DNA of 47,988 bases from UBA7328 sp002471345. Its GTDB lineage: Bacteria > Bacteroidota > Bacteroidia > Chitinophagales > Saprospiraceae. The notes under the pieces were generated by a model that was given only the letters and a program-made list of their open reading frames with translations, did no database searches and had not been told where the DNA came from. Every line of letters starts with the position of its first letter. Position 1 is the first letter of the stretch. The translations under genes were made by a program, and so were the position numbers. The stretch spans positions 1 through 47,988 of the forward strand of contig CAXGOB010000036.1 in assembly GCA_964011275.1 (NCBI GenBank), given 5' to 3'. This document shows, in pieces, positions 12,121-22,600 of this stretch.

Positions 12121-12513
12121 TTACTCAGGAAATCCATTATCTAGCCAGCAAGTGATCATCTCTAGCTCCTCTTCACTGAGATCATCTTTGAGGCTCTCTA
12201 CATATACAGACATGTCTGGAGGCATACCGATGGATGGGCCATCTTTTTGATCTATTGTTCGACTCCGAAAAGATCCTGAATTGAGATGTCTTAACATACC
12301 GTCATATCGTGTATAATCTGCTGGTCCTATACCTGCTCCTCCGTCGTGGCATCCTGAGTATGCACAGCTTTCATCTATGATTGGCTTTATCACAGTATTG
12401 TATGTAACGGACTCATCACATTCCACCTGACTTTCTTCCAGTTTATCTCTACTACATTCAGTGAAGATGAATATAGAGAGGAAAAGAAATGAGTTAAAAA
12501 GTACTTTGTTCAT
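12121..12513 (-). CDS. Small lipoprotein with a C-x4-CH (cytochrome c-like) motif
   Basis: This 130-residue protein has a lipoprotein signal peptide with the lipid-accepting Cys at about residue 20 (FIFTEC). The body begins YNTVIKPIIDESC and carries CAYSGCH, followed by a glycine-rich segment, a YDGM stretch, a MPPD motif and a closing CWLDNGFPE. This is the layout of short Bacteroidota cytochrome c-like lipoproteins, in which CxxxxCH and a distal Met (in MPP) could bind haem. The spacing differs from the standard CxxCH, so haem attachment is an inference. It lies downstream of the glutamate racemase gene on the same strand (56-base gap) with no obvious functional link. Confidence 0.7.
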   Translation of the reverse strand: MNKVLFNSFLFLSIFIFTECSRDKLEESQVECDESVTYNTVIKPIIDESCAYSGCHDGGAGIGPADYTRYDGMLRHLNSGSFRSRTIDQKDGPSIGMPPDMSVYVESLKDDLSEEELEMITCWLDNGFPE

Positions 12514-12569
12514 ACGGCAATCATCAATTAGGGAGTCCTTTTATAAACGGCAATCATATCATAATATTT

Positions 12570-13412
12570 TCACATGAAAGCTTCTTCTATGATAAGACTA
12601 TCTATTCTAGTAGAATTCACCTTTTCGTTTAAAAAAGAGGAAGCCCTTTTATTAAAATCTTGAGAAGAGCCAGTTGTTAAAAAAGTAGTAATTCCATTCT
12701 TATTACACTTTTCATCTATCTCTGTATGTCTTATCAAATAGTCTTTTAGGCTTTGGGCAATTATACTTCCTTGAGGTAAGACCCTCACATGTGATGGAAC
12801 GTATTGTTTTATAATATCAATAAGTACAGGGTAGTGCGTACACCCTAAAAGAATGGTATCAATTTCAATAGAATGAGATAACAAATGATCAATGTTTCTC
12901 TTGATAAAGAACCTTGCTCCTTCTGAGTCCAATTCGCCATTTTCAATTAGAGGCACCCACATCGGACACGCTTCTTGATAAACTGTCACTTCAGGATAGA
13001 GTTTTTTCATTTCCAATTGGTAGGACTCTGAAGTAACAGTGCCTTCTGTGGCTAAGACTCCGACATGGCCTGATACAGTTAAGTCCCCAATAGTCTCTGC
13101 TGTAGGTCTAATCACTCCCAATACTCTTCTATTAGGATCTATCAATGGCAAATCCAACTTCTGGACATTTACAAGAGCTTTTGCCGAAGCCGTATTACAT
13201 GCCAAAACAATTAAGTGACAATCCCTGCTGAAAAGGTACTTTACTGCTTCTAAAGTATATTCATATATAGTATCAAAAGACCTAATTCCATAAGGTGACC
13301 TCGCATTATCACCCAAATAGAGGTAGTCATATTCAGGCAGCAATTCTTGAAACTGTTTGAGAATGGTAAGTCCACCGTATCCACTATCAAAAACTCCAAT
13401 TGGGCCCTTCAA
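12570..13412 (-). CDS. murI: Glutamate racemase
   Basis: This cytoplasmic enzyme makes D-glutamate from L-glutamate for peptidoglycan precursors. The family motifs are all present: GVFDSGYGGLT (Asp9, Ser10), YLGDNARSPYG, LACNTASA with the first catalytic Cys72, and LLGCTHYP with the second catalytic Cys191. The length of 280 residues is normal. The best start is a TTG codon at 13410-13412, because no ATG lies between it and the upstream in-frame stop and family members begin just before the GVFDSG motif. The neighbours give no pathway context. Confidence 0.93.
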   Translation of the reverse strand: MKGPIGVFDSGYGGLTILKQFQELLPEYDYLYLGDNARSPYGIRSFDTIYEYTLEAVKYLFSRDCHLIVLACNTASAKALVNVQKLDLPLIDPNRRVLGVIRPTAETIGDLTVSGHVGVLATEGTVTSESYQLEMKKLYPEVTVYQEACPMWVPLIENGELDSEGARFFIKRNIDHLLSHSIEIDTILLGCTHYPVLIDIIKQYVPSHVRVLPQGSIIAQSLKDYLIRHTEIDEKCNKNGITTFLTTGSSQDFNKRASSFLNEKVNSTRIDSLIIEEAFM

Positions 13413-13673
13413 AAATTCTTTTTTTATTGAGTAATAAAATCGCTATTGAATAAATGATTTGATAAAGAGGATTATTGTTTGCAATGTTCAGTGAATAGAC
13501 GTTTATAAGATAATCATCTGAGGACGAAGTTTATATTTCACAAAAGAAAAATGGAACGCAGAGGATCTAAATGTTCAGCACTACTTTTCAAATTTTGATA
13601 AAAGTGGAACTTTTGAAACGAAAGACCTTCTTTGAAAAAAGGCATCTAACTAGTTAAAAATTAAGCATTCATC

Positions 13674-14801
13674 ATGAAAAACACATATTTATTAGGAAGT
13701 ATCATATTATCAATATTCTGTAATATTCTTTCTTCCACGGCACAAAATATCATACCTATAGATACATCGAATTGGGAAATTAATGCCCAATCCTATGTTG
13801 TTGAAAATTACGAAGTAAAAAATTCAATATATATTCAAAATGGACGAATAGCACTCAAGAATAAGAATTTCAAAAACGGAACAATAGAGTTTGATGTATT
13901 CCTCACAGAAAGGCAATCTTTCCCTGGTGTATTTTTCAGACAAGTTGAAAATACTGCAGAAGCCTTCTTTTTGAGGCCTCATTTATCAGGTAAGGCCGAT
14001 TGTAACCAAGGTTCTCCTATTATAAATGGGATTCAGGCTTTTCAGCTCTATTTCGGTGAAGCATATTCTGTGGCTTATGAATACAATTTTTCCGATTGGA
14101 CTCATGTAAAAGTAGTCGTAAATGGGAATCAAGCTCAAGCTTATTTTGACAACTCAAATTCACCAAATTTGTCATGGGACCTGGTAAATGAACCCAAAGA
14201 AGGAGGTATTTCATTTGGTACGAGCTTTGCCCCAATGCATTTTGCTGATATAAAAATTGATGAATCTAAAACTGAAATGGTTGATTTTGAGGTAAAAAAC
14301 AAGAGAAAACGGATTGATAATATAATTCAGGAATGGCAGCTTTCTGGGAAGTTTGACGAAGGTCAGTTAGACAATCCTGCAAAAATTGAATCTTTAGTGA
14401 AAGCTCAAAAATTTGAACATTCACTTGAGATTGTTGAAAACATTGCTGTAGATATCTCTCATCTACATAAAATATATGACCAAGAAATAGAGGGCAATAC
14501 AGTTTTTGCGAAATTAGATATTGACTCAGAAAGTGAACAATGGAAATTATTCGACTTTGGTTATAGCGATAGAGTTGTGGTCATACTCAATAACAAGCCT
14601 ATCTATCAAGGCAATAACAAATGGCGATCAAGAGATTATAGATACTTAGGGACCATTGGTTTCTTTGATTCAGTATATCATCTCCCACTTAATAAAGGCA
14701 AGAATGTTCTTCTTTTGGCTGTCTCAGAAGATTTTGGCGGTTGGCTAGTAACGGGAAAAATTGATGACATGAAGGGAATAACAGTCAATTCACTTGATTA
14801 A
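13674..14801 (+). CDS. Secreted protein with LamG/DUF1080-like beta-sandwich
   Basis: This 375-residue protein has a signal peptide (cleavage likely after STAQ, about residue 24). Residues ~30-200 look like a concanavalin/LamG-type or 3-keto-disaccharide-hydrolase-like beta sandwich: a graded series NGTIEFDVFL, FPGVFFRQV, WTHVKVVVNGNQAQAYFDN, and FADIKI. The C-terminal ~120 residues form a second all-beta region (FAKLDIDSESEQWKLFDFGYSDRVVVILN) resembling the jelly-roll ends of carbohydrate-active proteins. I see no clear catalytic residues, so binding rather than hydrolysis is as likely. It lies 87 bases upstream of the dehalogenase-like gene on the same strand and might be co-transcribed with it. 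Confidence 0.6.
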   Translation: MKNTYLLGSIILSIFCNILSSTAQNIIPIDTSNWEINAQSYVVENYEVKNSIYIQNGRIALKNKNFKNGTIEFDVFLTERQSFPGVFFRQVENTAEAFFLRPHLSGKADCNQGSPIINGIQAFQLYFGEAYSVAYEYNFSDWTHVKVVVNGNQAQAYFDNSNSPNLSWDLVNEPKEGGISFGTSFAPMHFADIKIDESKTEMVDFEVKNKRKRIDNIIQEWQLSGKFDEGQLDNPAKIESLVKAQKFEHSLEIVENIAVDISHLHKIYDQEIEGNTVFAKLDIDSESEQWKLFDFGYSDRVVVILNNKPIYQGNNKWRSRDYRYLGTIGFFDSVYHLPLNKGKNVLLLAVSEDFGGWLVTGKIDDMKGITVNSLD

Positions 14802-14888
14802 AAAATAGTAAAAGGTCAGAACAGTTTAACGACATCACACTCTAAATACTTACCGTTATCTTTCGAGTTTGTAACAACAACTCGCTTA

Positions 14889-15767
14889 ATGTTCACCAAT
14901 TTCAAAAAAGCAAAAGCTGAAATAGAAAATATAGTCATAAACTATGCTGTAGGTGGTAGTGGCTTACCTGTGCTTTTATTACACGGTTATCCACAGACTC
15001 ATATTATGTGGCACAAAATAGCAGATCAACTAGCTAAGAAATATACCGTTGTGGCAAGTGATCTTAGAGGATATGGTGATAGCAGTACACCTCCTACAGA
15101 TGAAAATCATGAGCCCTATTCTAAAAGAGCAAGTGGAAATGATCAGGTTCAATTGATGCGATCTTTAGGATTTGATCAATTTTACTTAGTAGGTCACGAC
15201 CGAGGTGGCCGAGTTGGACATCGGATGGCTCTGGATCATCCAGATGCAATCAAAAAGTTAGTCGTGTTGGACATAGCTCCTACCTTTACCATGTATACCA
15301 CTACGGATATGGAATTTGCCAAAGCATACTACCATTGGTTTTTCCTGATTCAGCCCTTTGATATTCCAGAGCGAATGATCGGAAATGATCCAATATTCTT
15401 TTTGGAGCAGAAATTTGGGCAATGGGGAAGAGATAGTAGTGCCTTTACCAAAGAAGCCTTTGGAGAATATCTAAGATGCCTGACTCCCGAAACCATACAT
15501 GCTAGTTGTGAAGACTACAGAGCTTCTGCTTCTATCGATATCGAACATGATCAAATCGATATAGACCAAGAAAACAAAATAAAATGCCCATTACTTTGTC
15601 TCTGGGGAGAGAAAGGTTTTGTAGGTAAAAAATACGATATGATAGCAGAATGGTCAAAGTGGGCATCTACAGTAGATGGATTTGGAATATCTTGTGGCCA
15701 CTATTTACCTGAAGAAGCTCCTGAAGAAACTTTAGACGCAATACTTCATTTTTTAGATCATAAATAG
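14889..15767 (+). CDS. Alpha/beta hydrolase of the fluoroacetate dehalogenase type
   Basis: This 292-residue soluble hydrolase aligns by eye with fluoroacetate dehalogenases. LLLHGYPQTHIMWHKIA gives the oxyanion loop. HDRGGR gives nucleophile Asp104 and carboxylate-binding Arg105 and Arg108. Asp128 (VVLDIAP) and His271 (CGHYLPEE) complete the triad. His149-Trp150 (YYHWFF) and Tyr210 (CEDYRA) match the three residues that hold the halide in the Rhodopseudomonas enzyme (its D110, R111, R114, D134, H155, W156, Y219, H280). With all these present, hydrolysis of a 2-haloacetate to glycolate is the leading guess, though many relatives act on chloroacetate or unknown esters. No signal peptide is present. 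It is followed by a tartrate/D-malate dehydrogenase gene 24 bases downstream. Confidence 0.82.
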   Translation: MFTNFKKAKAEIENIVINYAVGGSGLPVLLLHGYPQTHIMWHKIADQLAKKYTVVASDLRGYGDSSTPPTDENHEPYSKRASGNDQVQLMRSLGFDQFYLVGHDRGGRVGHRMALDHPDAIKKLVVLDIAPTFTMYTTTDMEFAKAYYHWFFLIQPFDIPERMIGNDPIFFLEQKFGQWGRDSSAFTKEAFGEYLRCLTPETIHASCEDYRASASIDIEHDQIDIDQENKIKCPLLCLWGEKGFVGKKYDMIAEWSKWASTVDGFGISCGHYLPEEAPEETLDAILHFLDHK

Positions 15768-15791
15768 ATATCACCAAACACAATAAGAATT

Positions 15792-16850
15792 ATGAGCACT
15801 TATCACATAGCTACTATACCCGGTGATGGAATCGGCAAAGAAGTCATCCCTGAATCAGTAAAAGTATTAGAATCTGTAGCTGACAAATGTGGATTTAGCC
15901 TAAACTTCAAATACTACGACTACTCCTGTGAACATTACAAAATTCATGGAAAAATGATGCCTGAGGATGGCTTAGAAAAGTTAAGGGATTGTGATGGGAT
16001 TTTTTTAGGAGCTGTGGGATATCCAGGTGTGCCAGATCATGTCTCCTTATGGGGCTTATTGATACCTATAAGAAGAACATTTCAGCAATATGTGAATCTT
16101 AGGCCAGTAAGATTATTAAAGGGCATCCCATCTCCTTTGAGAGATCCAGGTGAAGTGGACTTTTACATCGTTAGAGAAAACAATGAAGGGGAATACTCTT
16201 CAGTAGGAGGAAAACTTTATGAAGGAACACCACAAGAGATTGTAGTACAAGAAAGTATTTTCACTAAAACAGGTGTGGATAGAGTCATGAAGTTTGCTTT
16301 TGAATTAGCGGATAAAAGAGGAAAAAAAATCACCAGTGCTACTAAATCCAATGGCATAATTCATACTATGCCCTATTGGGATCAAAGATTTAAGGAAATA
16401 GGCAAACAATATCCTGAGGTCAATCGAGATCAATTTCATATAGATATTTTATGTGCTCACTTTGTGCAACATCCAGACTGGTTTGATATAGTGGTAGCTA
16501 GTAATTTATTTGGGGATATTTTGTCAGACCTTGGACCGGCAGTAGTCGGAGGCATGGGAATTGCTCCAGGAGCTAATATCAATCCCGAGAAAAATTTCCC
16601 AAGTATGTTCGAACCTGTACACGGGAGCGCACCTGATATCGCAGGAAAGAATATTGCCAATCCAATTGCTTGTTTTTGGACGGCGGTGATGATGTTAGAA
16701 CACTTTGGAGAGATAGAAGCCGCAAATATATTAATGAGAGCTATTGAAGATACTGTAGAAGAAGGAAGTGTATTAACAAGAGATTTAGGAGGGAATGCTT
16801 CTACTCAAGAAGTCACTGAAGTCATCATTGAAAAGATTTCAAAAAAATAG
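15792..16850 (+). CDS. Tartrate dehydrogenase / D-malate dehydrogenase (decarboxylating)
   Basis: This 352-residue member of the isocitrate/isopropylmalate dehydrogenase family starts with IATIPGDGIGKEV. The stretch LWGLLIPIRRTFQQYVNLRPVR is the signature of the tartrate dehydrogenase/D-malate dehydrogenase branch (DmlA/TtuC) rather than LeuB. The catalytic Lys lies in SATKSNGI, the metal-binding Asp residues in the ASNLFGDILSDLG segment, and NAD is bound through GSAPDIAGKNIANP. The enzyme oxidises D-malate or tartrate with NAD, yielding pyruvate or oxaloglycolate. The 24-base gap from the hydrolase gene suggests one transcript, implying joint use of small 2-substituted acids; this is inference. 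Confidence 0.88.
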   Translation: MSTYHIATIPGDGIGKEVIPESVKVLESVADKCGFSLNFKYYDYSCEHYKIHGKMMPEDGLEKLRDCDGIFLGAVGYPGVPDHVSLWGLLIPIRRTFQQYVNLRPVRLLKGIPSPLRDPGEVDFYIVRENNEGEYSSVGGKLYEGTPQEIVVQESIFTKTGVDRVMKFAFELADKRGKKITSATKSNGIIHTMPYWDQRFKEIGKQYPEVNRDQFHIDILCAHFVQHPDWFDIVVASNLFGDILSDLGPAVVGGMGIAPGANINPEKNFPSMFEPVHGSAPDIAGKNIANPIACFWTAVMMLEHFGEIEAANILMRAIEDTVEEGSVLTRDLGGNASTQEVTEVIIEKISKK

Positions 16851-17035
16851 ATTAGTTTTTCTTGGATCGAAAAAGCCATTCAAATTCAACAGAATCTTTA
16901 AATAGTAAAGGCTTACAAACTCATAAATTATAAAAAGAGAAAACTCAAAAAAATCTAATGGACATGATACGAATATTTTTTACTAGACCCTAGTTTTCAA
17001 ATTCTTCCGTATTTTAAATCAAAACAAAAAATTCA

Positions 17036-17776
17036 ATGTTCAATTTTTTCCGTAAAGACCGAAAGAGCCTTGCTGATGAGAATAGGCCGTTAAAATACTT
17101 TAGGTATGCTCTTGGCGAAATATTTCTTGTTGTCATTGGGATTTTAATCGCCTTATCTATTAATAATTGGAATCAAAATAGAATTGAAGAGCAAGTTGAA
17201 AAACGGCTACTCAAAGAGCTTTATGAGAATCTAGAATACAATGAAAGAAAATTGGCCGTGGATATTGCTGAGGAGTACAAATCCATTCATTCAGTAAAAG
17301 AAGTACTTCATATTCTTGAAAACCAATTAGAATACAATGATACTATGGACTATCATTTTGGAAGAGCCCAATTTTCACCGGATATAGTCCTTTCTTCAAC
17401 TGCATTTAGATCTATTCAGAGTCGTGGTTTTGATATCATAAGCTCTGATAGTTTGCGAAAATCTATAATCACACTTTTTGACAATGAATATGGAAACCTA
17501 ATTGCACAAACGGTAAGACTAGAAGATCAATTCTGGCCTAGTTCCTTACTGCCTTTATATCATAAACACTTCCGAATCAGATCAATGGAAGGGACACCTC
17601 AAAATGATCAATTGCATTCTTCACCTGTAGATTATGATGCTCTTTTAAATGATGCGCAATATCACAATATGATAAAGCATCGTGGTGGATTTAGATATAA
17701 AGGAGCCACATTAAAAAAGAGAGCACTTGAGGAAACCATAAAACTCAAAAATCAAATAAGTGATTACTTGGATTGA
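17036..17776 (+). CDS. DUF6090 family membrane-anchored protein
   Basis: This 246-residue protein starts with a charged segment and the hallmark RYALGEIFLVVIGILIALSINNWN. One transmembrane helix spans residues ~25-44, followed by NRIEEQVEKRLLKELYENL. This is the DUF6090 pattern, abundant and specific to Bacteroidota. The rest is alpha-helical and probably periplasmic. Function is not known. The gene stands alone, 185 bases after the dehydrogenase gene. Confidence 0.85.
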   Translation: MFNFFRKDRKSLADENRPLKYFRYALGEIFLVVIGILIALSINNWNQNRIEEQVEKRLLKELYENLEYNERKLAVDIAEEYKSIHSVKEVLHILENQLEYNDTMDYHFGRAQFSPDIVLSSTAFRSIQSRGFDIISSDSLRKSIITLFDNEYGNLIAQTVRLEDQFWPSSLLPLYHKHFRIRSMEGTPQNDQLHSSPVDYDALLNDAQYHNMIKHRGGFRYKGATLKKRALEETIKLKNQISDYLD

Positions 17777-17931
17777 ATATAGGTTTTCTAAGCTAAGGAT
17801 TGTTAGAAGTGGTAAATATCATTAAACTTCTATTTCCTTTCTTCAAATTAAAGAAAATACATAAACCATTCAGATAATAATCTGATCAAGGAAATTGATA
17901 AAAGAAAGAAATGAAATCTAGTGAACTATAG

Positions 17932-18333
17932 CTACAACAAGATCAAAGCACTCGCTAATCCCACTCCAAAGTAAATGGCAATAGTCTTTGCTCCATCATA
18001 ATCCTTAGCTACTCGCTGACCAAAAATGAGCATCAATAATCCTATCAATGAAAGTATCAATCCTTGAATGATCCAAAATGGATTTTCACTCATTAAGTAA
18101 TAGATGACTCCTCCTATAGAACATAATCCAGCTAATGTTTCTATCAATGTTACGACTCCGAGCATAGGAGTAACAGTTGACTTTAAGGGTGTCTTTTCGA
18201 AGTGAGACGTGATCCAGGCAAGGTTTCCTTTCCAATCAGTGATTTTATCTAATCCAGATTGAAGCATTACAATACCCCAAAAAGCTCCTACTAGGACAGG
18301 TAATATGAAATTGAGATCGTGAAGTTTTTCCAT
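17932..18333 (-). CDS. DoxX-like small integral membrane protein
   Basis: A protein of 133 residues if started at the ATG at 18331-18333 (MEKLHDLNFILPV). A longer frame opens at 18369, but its extra 12 residues are not conserved-looking and the shorter start puts the first helix where DoxX proteins have it. Four hydrophobic helices are visible: ILPVLVGAFWGIVMLQSG, LGVVTLIETLAGLCSIGG, FWIIQGLILSLIGLLMLIFG and IAIYFGVGLASALILL. The LQSGLDKITDW motif after helix 1 resembles the DoxX/DUF417 signature. It is probably an inner-membrane protein, with a possible redox role suggested only by thioredoxin reductase lying just upstream on the same strand. Confidence 0.7.
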   Translation of the reverse strand: MEKLHDLNFILPVLVGAFWGIVMLQSGLDKITDWKGNLAWITSHFEKTPLKSTVTPMLGVVTLIETLAGLCSIGGVIYYLMSENPFWIIQGLILSLIGLLMLIFGQRVAKDYDGAKTIAIYFGVGLASALILL

Positions 18334-18431
18334 TTTCCGAAAATACAAAACATATTCAAACTCCAGCATTCAGATCATACTCAAGTACGAATATTATGGT
18401 CTCCTTTCTCCTGACTACTAAATCCTGTCTC

Positions 18432-19367
18432 CTAAATAATCTCCTCCTCAGTCAAATAACGCTCCGCATCCAAAGCTGCCATACAACCCGTACCTGCAGC
18501 TGTAACGGCTTGTCTGTATACTTTGTCAGATGCGTCTCCACTCACAAATACTCCTTTGATGGAAGTTTTAGCAGTGCCAGGTATGCCTATGAGGTAACCT
18601 GCATCATCAGTCTCTAGCCAATCTTTGAAAACATCAGTATTCGGCTTGTGACCTATTGCCACGAAAAATCCAGAAGCTGGAATGACTGATTCTTCTCCTG
18701 TTTTATTATTCTTCACTTTGACTCCTTCTACCTCTTCGGCTCCTAATACTTCTACAGTCTCCGTATTCCAGTATATCTCTATGTTTTCAGTTTTCTCCAC
18801 CCTATTCTGCATAATTTTAGATGCCCTCAATTCATCCCTTCTTACGAGCATATGCACCTTAGGACATAATTTTGCCAGATAAGAAGCTTCTTCTGCAGCG
18901 GTATCGCCACCTCCAACAATCACGACTTCCTTTCCTCTGAAAAAGAAACCATCACATACTGCACATGCTGATACACCTTGATTCATCAGTCTCTGCTCTG
19001 ATTCTAGTCCTAACCACTTTGCACTAGCACCAGTACTGATTATAACACTATGTGCTTTGAGCTCTTCACCACTTTCTGTAAACACACTATGTACAGGTCC
19101 TGTAAAATCCACTTTTGTAATCATCTCATACTTCACAACAGTCTCAAATCGCTCTGCTTGCTTTCTGAAGTCTTCCATCATCTCCGGTCCTTGCACTCCT
19201 TCTGGGTATCCAGGGTAGTTCTCTACCTCGGTGGTAATAGTAAGTTGTCCCCCCGGCTCAGGGCCAGTAAATAGAATAGGTTTCATATTAGCTCTGGCTG
19301 CGTAAATAGCTGCTGTATATCCTGCAGGACCTGAACCTATAATGATACAATTATGAATGTCTGACAT
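18432..19367 (-). CDS. trxB: Thioredoxin-disulfide reductase
   Basis: This 311-residue cytoplasmic flavoenzyme moves electrons from NADPH to thioredoxin. Residues 9-25 form the FAD Rossmann motif (IIGSGPAGYTAAIYAAR). The redox-active pair is Cys135 and Cys138 in CAVCDG, followed by the NADPH motif VVIVGGGDTAAEEA (~148-161). The C-terminal FAD-binding GVFVSGDASDKVYRQAVTAAGTGCMAALDAE is complete. Length and order match the low-molecular-weight bacterial TrxB. It lies upstream of the DoxX-like gene on the minus strand. Confidence 0.96.
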   Translation of the reverse strand: MSDIHNCIIIGSGPAGYTAAIYAARANMKPILFTGPEPGGQLTITTEVENYPGYPEGVQGPEMMEDFRKQAERFETVVKYEMITKVDFTGPVHSVFTESGEELKAHSVIISTGASAKWLGLESEQRLMNQGVSACAVCDGFFFRGKEVVIVGGGDTAAEEASYLAKLCPKVHMLVRRDELRASKIMQNRVEKTENIEIYWNTETVEVLGAEEVEGVKVKNNKTGEESVIPASGFFVAIGHKPNTDVFKDWLETDDAGYLIGIPGTAKTSIKGVFVSGDASDKVYRQAVTAAGTGCMAALDAERYLTEEEII

Positions 19368-19389
19368 ATTTCTTTTTTTATAATGGCTG

Positions 19390-19397
19390 CAAATGTA
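19390..19397 (-). promoter_or_regulatory. Possible -7 element of the trxB promoter
   Basis: On the minus strand this reads TACATTTG, an exact match to the Bacteroidota -7 consensus TANNTTTG, 22 bases upstream of the trxB start codon. The matching -33 region reads TTTAG rather than TTTG, so the promoter call is tentative. Confidence 0.35.
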
Positions 19398-19517
19398 TAG
19401 GAATTAGTTAATCCTAAATTGAAAATGATAGACAATCTGTATTAGGAATTGTTCTTTTGCTTTGATTCACATTGCAAAATTTAGACGCATTTTACATAAT
19501 TGAGTTAGCTCTACGAC

Positions 19518-19593
19518 AGTTCTACATTTCTAATAAACCAAGTCTAGTCTTTCTTGAACTTTCCTTTTTGATGTTTATACAAAATGTAGAACT
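19518..19593. repeat. 12-bp perfect inverted repeat in the trxB upstream region
   Basis: AGTTCTACATTT (19518-19529) is repeated inverted as AAATGTAGAACT (19582-19593) with a 52-base spacer. It sits between the end of the DUF6807/cytochrome gene and the trxB promoter region. The arms could form a long-loop stem or be two half-sites for a regulator. No T-run accompanies it. Confidence 0.45.
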
Positions 19594-19637
19594 CTAAATT
19601 TTTCATCATTGACCTTTTTATCAATTCAAGATCTAAA

Positions 19638-22600
19638 TCACTCATCAATTGTCTTCAAAAATGCCACCATATCTAATACTTCATCATCACTGAAGATGTT
19701 CAATATACCTTCGGGCATCATAGATTTCTCCGTAACTTCTCTAGATTGTATTTCAGATTTACTCACTTTTATTGGTTCTTGACCCACAACTCTTATGGTT
19801 ACTTGTCGATTGTTTTCTTCTATTACATTACCACTATACGTACGTCCATCCCTGGTTGTAATGATGACTAATTTGTAATCATCTTGAATCACACCACTTG
19901 GTTCGATGATATTGCCGAGAAGGTAAGTCGTATTTGTACGATTTGAGCCTGTCAAATCTGGACCTATGTCACTCCCTTCTCCATACATTTTATGGCATAT
20001 GCCACAGGCACTTTTAAATAATAATTTGCCATTTTCTAGATCAGCATTTGCTACAGCTTCATCAGTGATTAAACGTTGGTATTTTTTGTATTCTGCTTTC
20101 TTATTACCTGTAAGCTGATCGATAGGACCCCAGATTTCTACGAAACCATTTCCTACTACCCTTCTTAGCTGTATGGCGATATATGATGGTATGTCTTTGC
20201 GAGGCATCGTCTCATTTTTAATGGCGTCGGCTAACATCCAACCATATGACGATCTAGATGACATTGTCTGTATCGCTTCTTGTTTTTCTACGGTATTAAA
20301 TCCTTCATATTTTTGCATTAAAAGCTGACCTAGATCTTCATGATCATAACTGGCAATAGCTCTAATAGCGTCAATACGTAGTTGATCATTTCCTATCAGA
20401 CTGGGCAGATGGTCTATTAATTCAATTCGCTTTTGAGCAGCAAGACTACTGATGGCATTCTTGCGATCATCGCTTTTAGCTGTAGCATTTTTCACCAAGG
20501 CAATCATCTCTTTGGCTGCAGAAGCACTTCCGAAATATTGAGCAATAGACAGTAAAATAGGTGAGAGTATCTCATCAGATTTCAACTCGTCATATATAGA
20601 TTCCCAAGAGGACGGCTCTTTGATATCAGTTCTTCCTTCCAGACCATCTAGTATGCCTGTGAGCAGATGTAATTTATCACCATTTATGCTAGAAAGTGAT
20701 GCAGTAAGTTCCTCAATTTGGTTAGCATCTACAAGGCGTCTAGCTATATGATTAGTCACCATAGGTATTCTGCTTTTCGAGGCTATTTCAATTGCTCTTG
20801 AAGGATCATCTTCGATAATAGGTTCAATACCAAACCATAACATAAATGGAATATTGGGATCATCAGCATCATCGGCATATTGAACTAATGCTTCTGCTAT
20901 ACCCCATCGATCAGAATTATTCATTCTTTGCAAAGCCGTAGCTAGATACATCCTTACTACTGGAGAGTCCTCCTCAGCGGCCATTCTTGTGAATTTCGAG
21001 AGGGTTACGTCCGAAGCGTCTTTGTCCTCACATAGAAATTGTACTGCCCAAGCCCGGATGTATTCATCACTATCATTGAGTAACTTAATCAGACCATTTT
21101 TATCTATCAGTTGAGAATTATGCATCGTCCAAAGGGCTTTCAACCTAAGATCTGTATTAGACTTATCTTCTAATAGGTTTTGAAGAAGGGACGTGGCGTC
21201 AGAATCTATACTTCCCTTTTGTGCCCTTTTTTGTAATATTAATCTAGCCCTTCGCCCATGCCAGTCACTCGGAGAAAGTTGAAGTTCCACTAGTTCTGAA
21301 TCAGATAAGAGATTGAGATCTTCATATCTACCTGCCCAATCTTTAGCCAGAGATTCTTCGGGCATTATTCTAAACACTCTACCAGTTTCTTTGTGCAGTA
21401 CTTCTTTACCACAAATGTCAGCGTCATGCCAGTCCAAAACATATACTCCTCCTTCTGGACCGACTTCCATGCTGAATCCTATCCATTGGGCATTATTAGC
21501 CATCATAAAATCTTCGCCATGGCTGGCTATGAATCCAGATCCATTGGGTTTGAGTATATCTGAGAGAACAGCATGTTCATGAATATTCGCCATAAAAAGA
21601 CGGCCTTGTTGATCAGCTGGAAAAGCATCAGATTGATAGATTCTAGCTCCACCATGTGCTGATCGGTGTCTATGATCCACAATGGTCCTGATATCCCGAT
21701 AGACGTGTGGATTGAAATGTTGCCCTCCTTGTCTATGATAGATTCCTCCAGGAATCACATGAAAAAGATGTGGAATCACACAAGCTGATATAAACAACTG
21801 TCCTTTAGCATCATGATCAATACCCCATGGATTACTAAATCCATGTGAGACTACTTCAAAACGGTCTTTAGTAGGATGATATCGCCACACACCGCCATTA
21901 ATATCCACACCGTCAGCTTCGAGTAGATCCTCTGGAAATGCTTCATGGGGCCCATAAATGCGTCCTTCACCTATAGGTTTTCTGATTTTAGATGGAGTGG
22001 CAAATCCTTCTAAACCATAAAGCCATCCGTCTGGTCCCCAGTGAAAACTGTTAATGGTCTCATGTCTATCTCTTATACCCCAACCTGTTAAAAGTACTTT
22101 TATATCTTCCTTGGACGCTTTGTCATCGCCGTCAGCATCCGATACATAGAGCAGATTGGGTGGGGCACCGAGATATAATCCATCAAAACCTACTGCTATA
22201 GCCGAAGGAAATGGAATGCCTTCAAGAAATACAGATTGTTTATCAGCCACCCCATCTTTATCGGTATCTTCTAAAATCAATATGCGGCTATCACCTGAAT
22301 TAGAAAAACCATCTCCCCGAGATTCATAATCTCGATTCTCAGCAATCCACATCCTTCCTTTATCATCCCAACAAAAAGCCATCGGCTGAGTGATCATAGG
22401 TTCAGAAGCATAGGCATTTACTTGGTAACCTTCCTTGATTGTCATCTCATCTACAGCCTCTTGGGGAGAAAGCAGCTTAGCCTCTAAGGCTTCTTTTTGG
22501 GCTATCCCCCACAATACCGCCTTATTGTACATCCCATCATCACCGATATAATCAGCCCATATGCTATCCATCTTCGCTCCATCATGCTCACCTTCATAAG

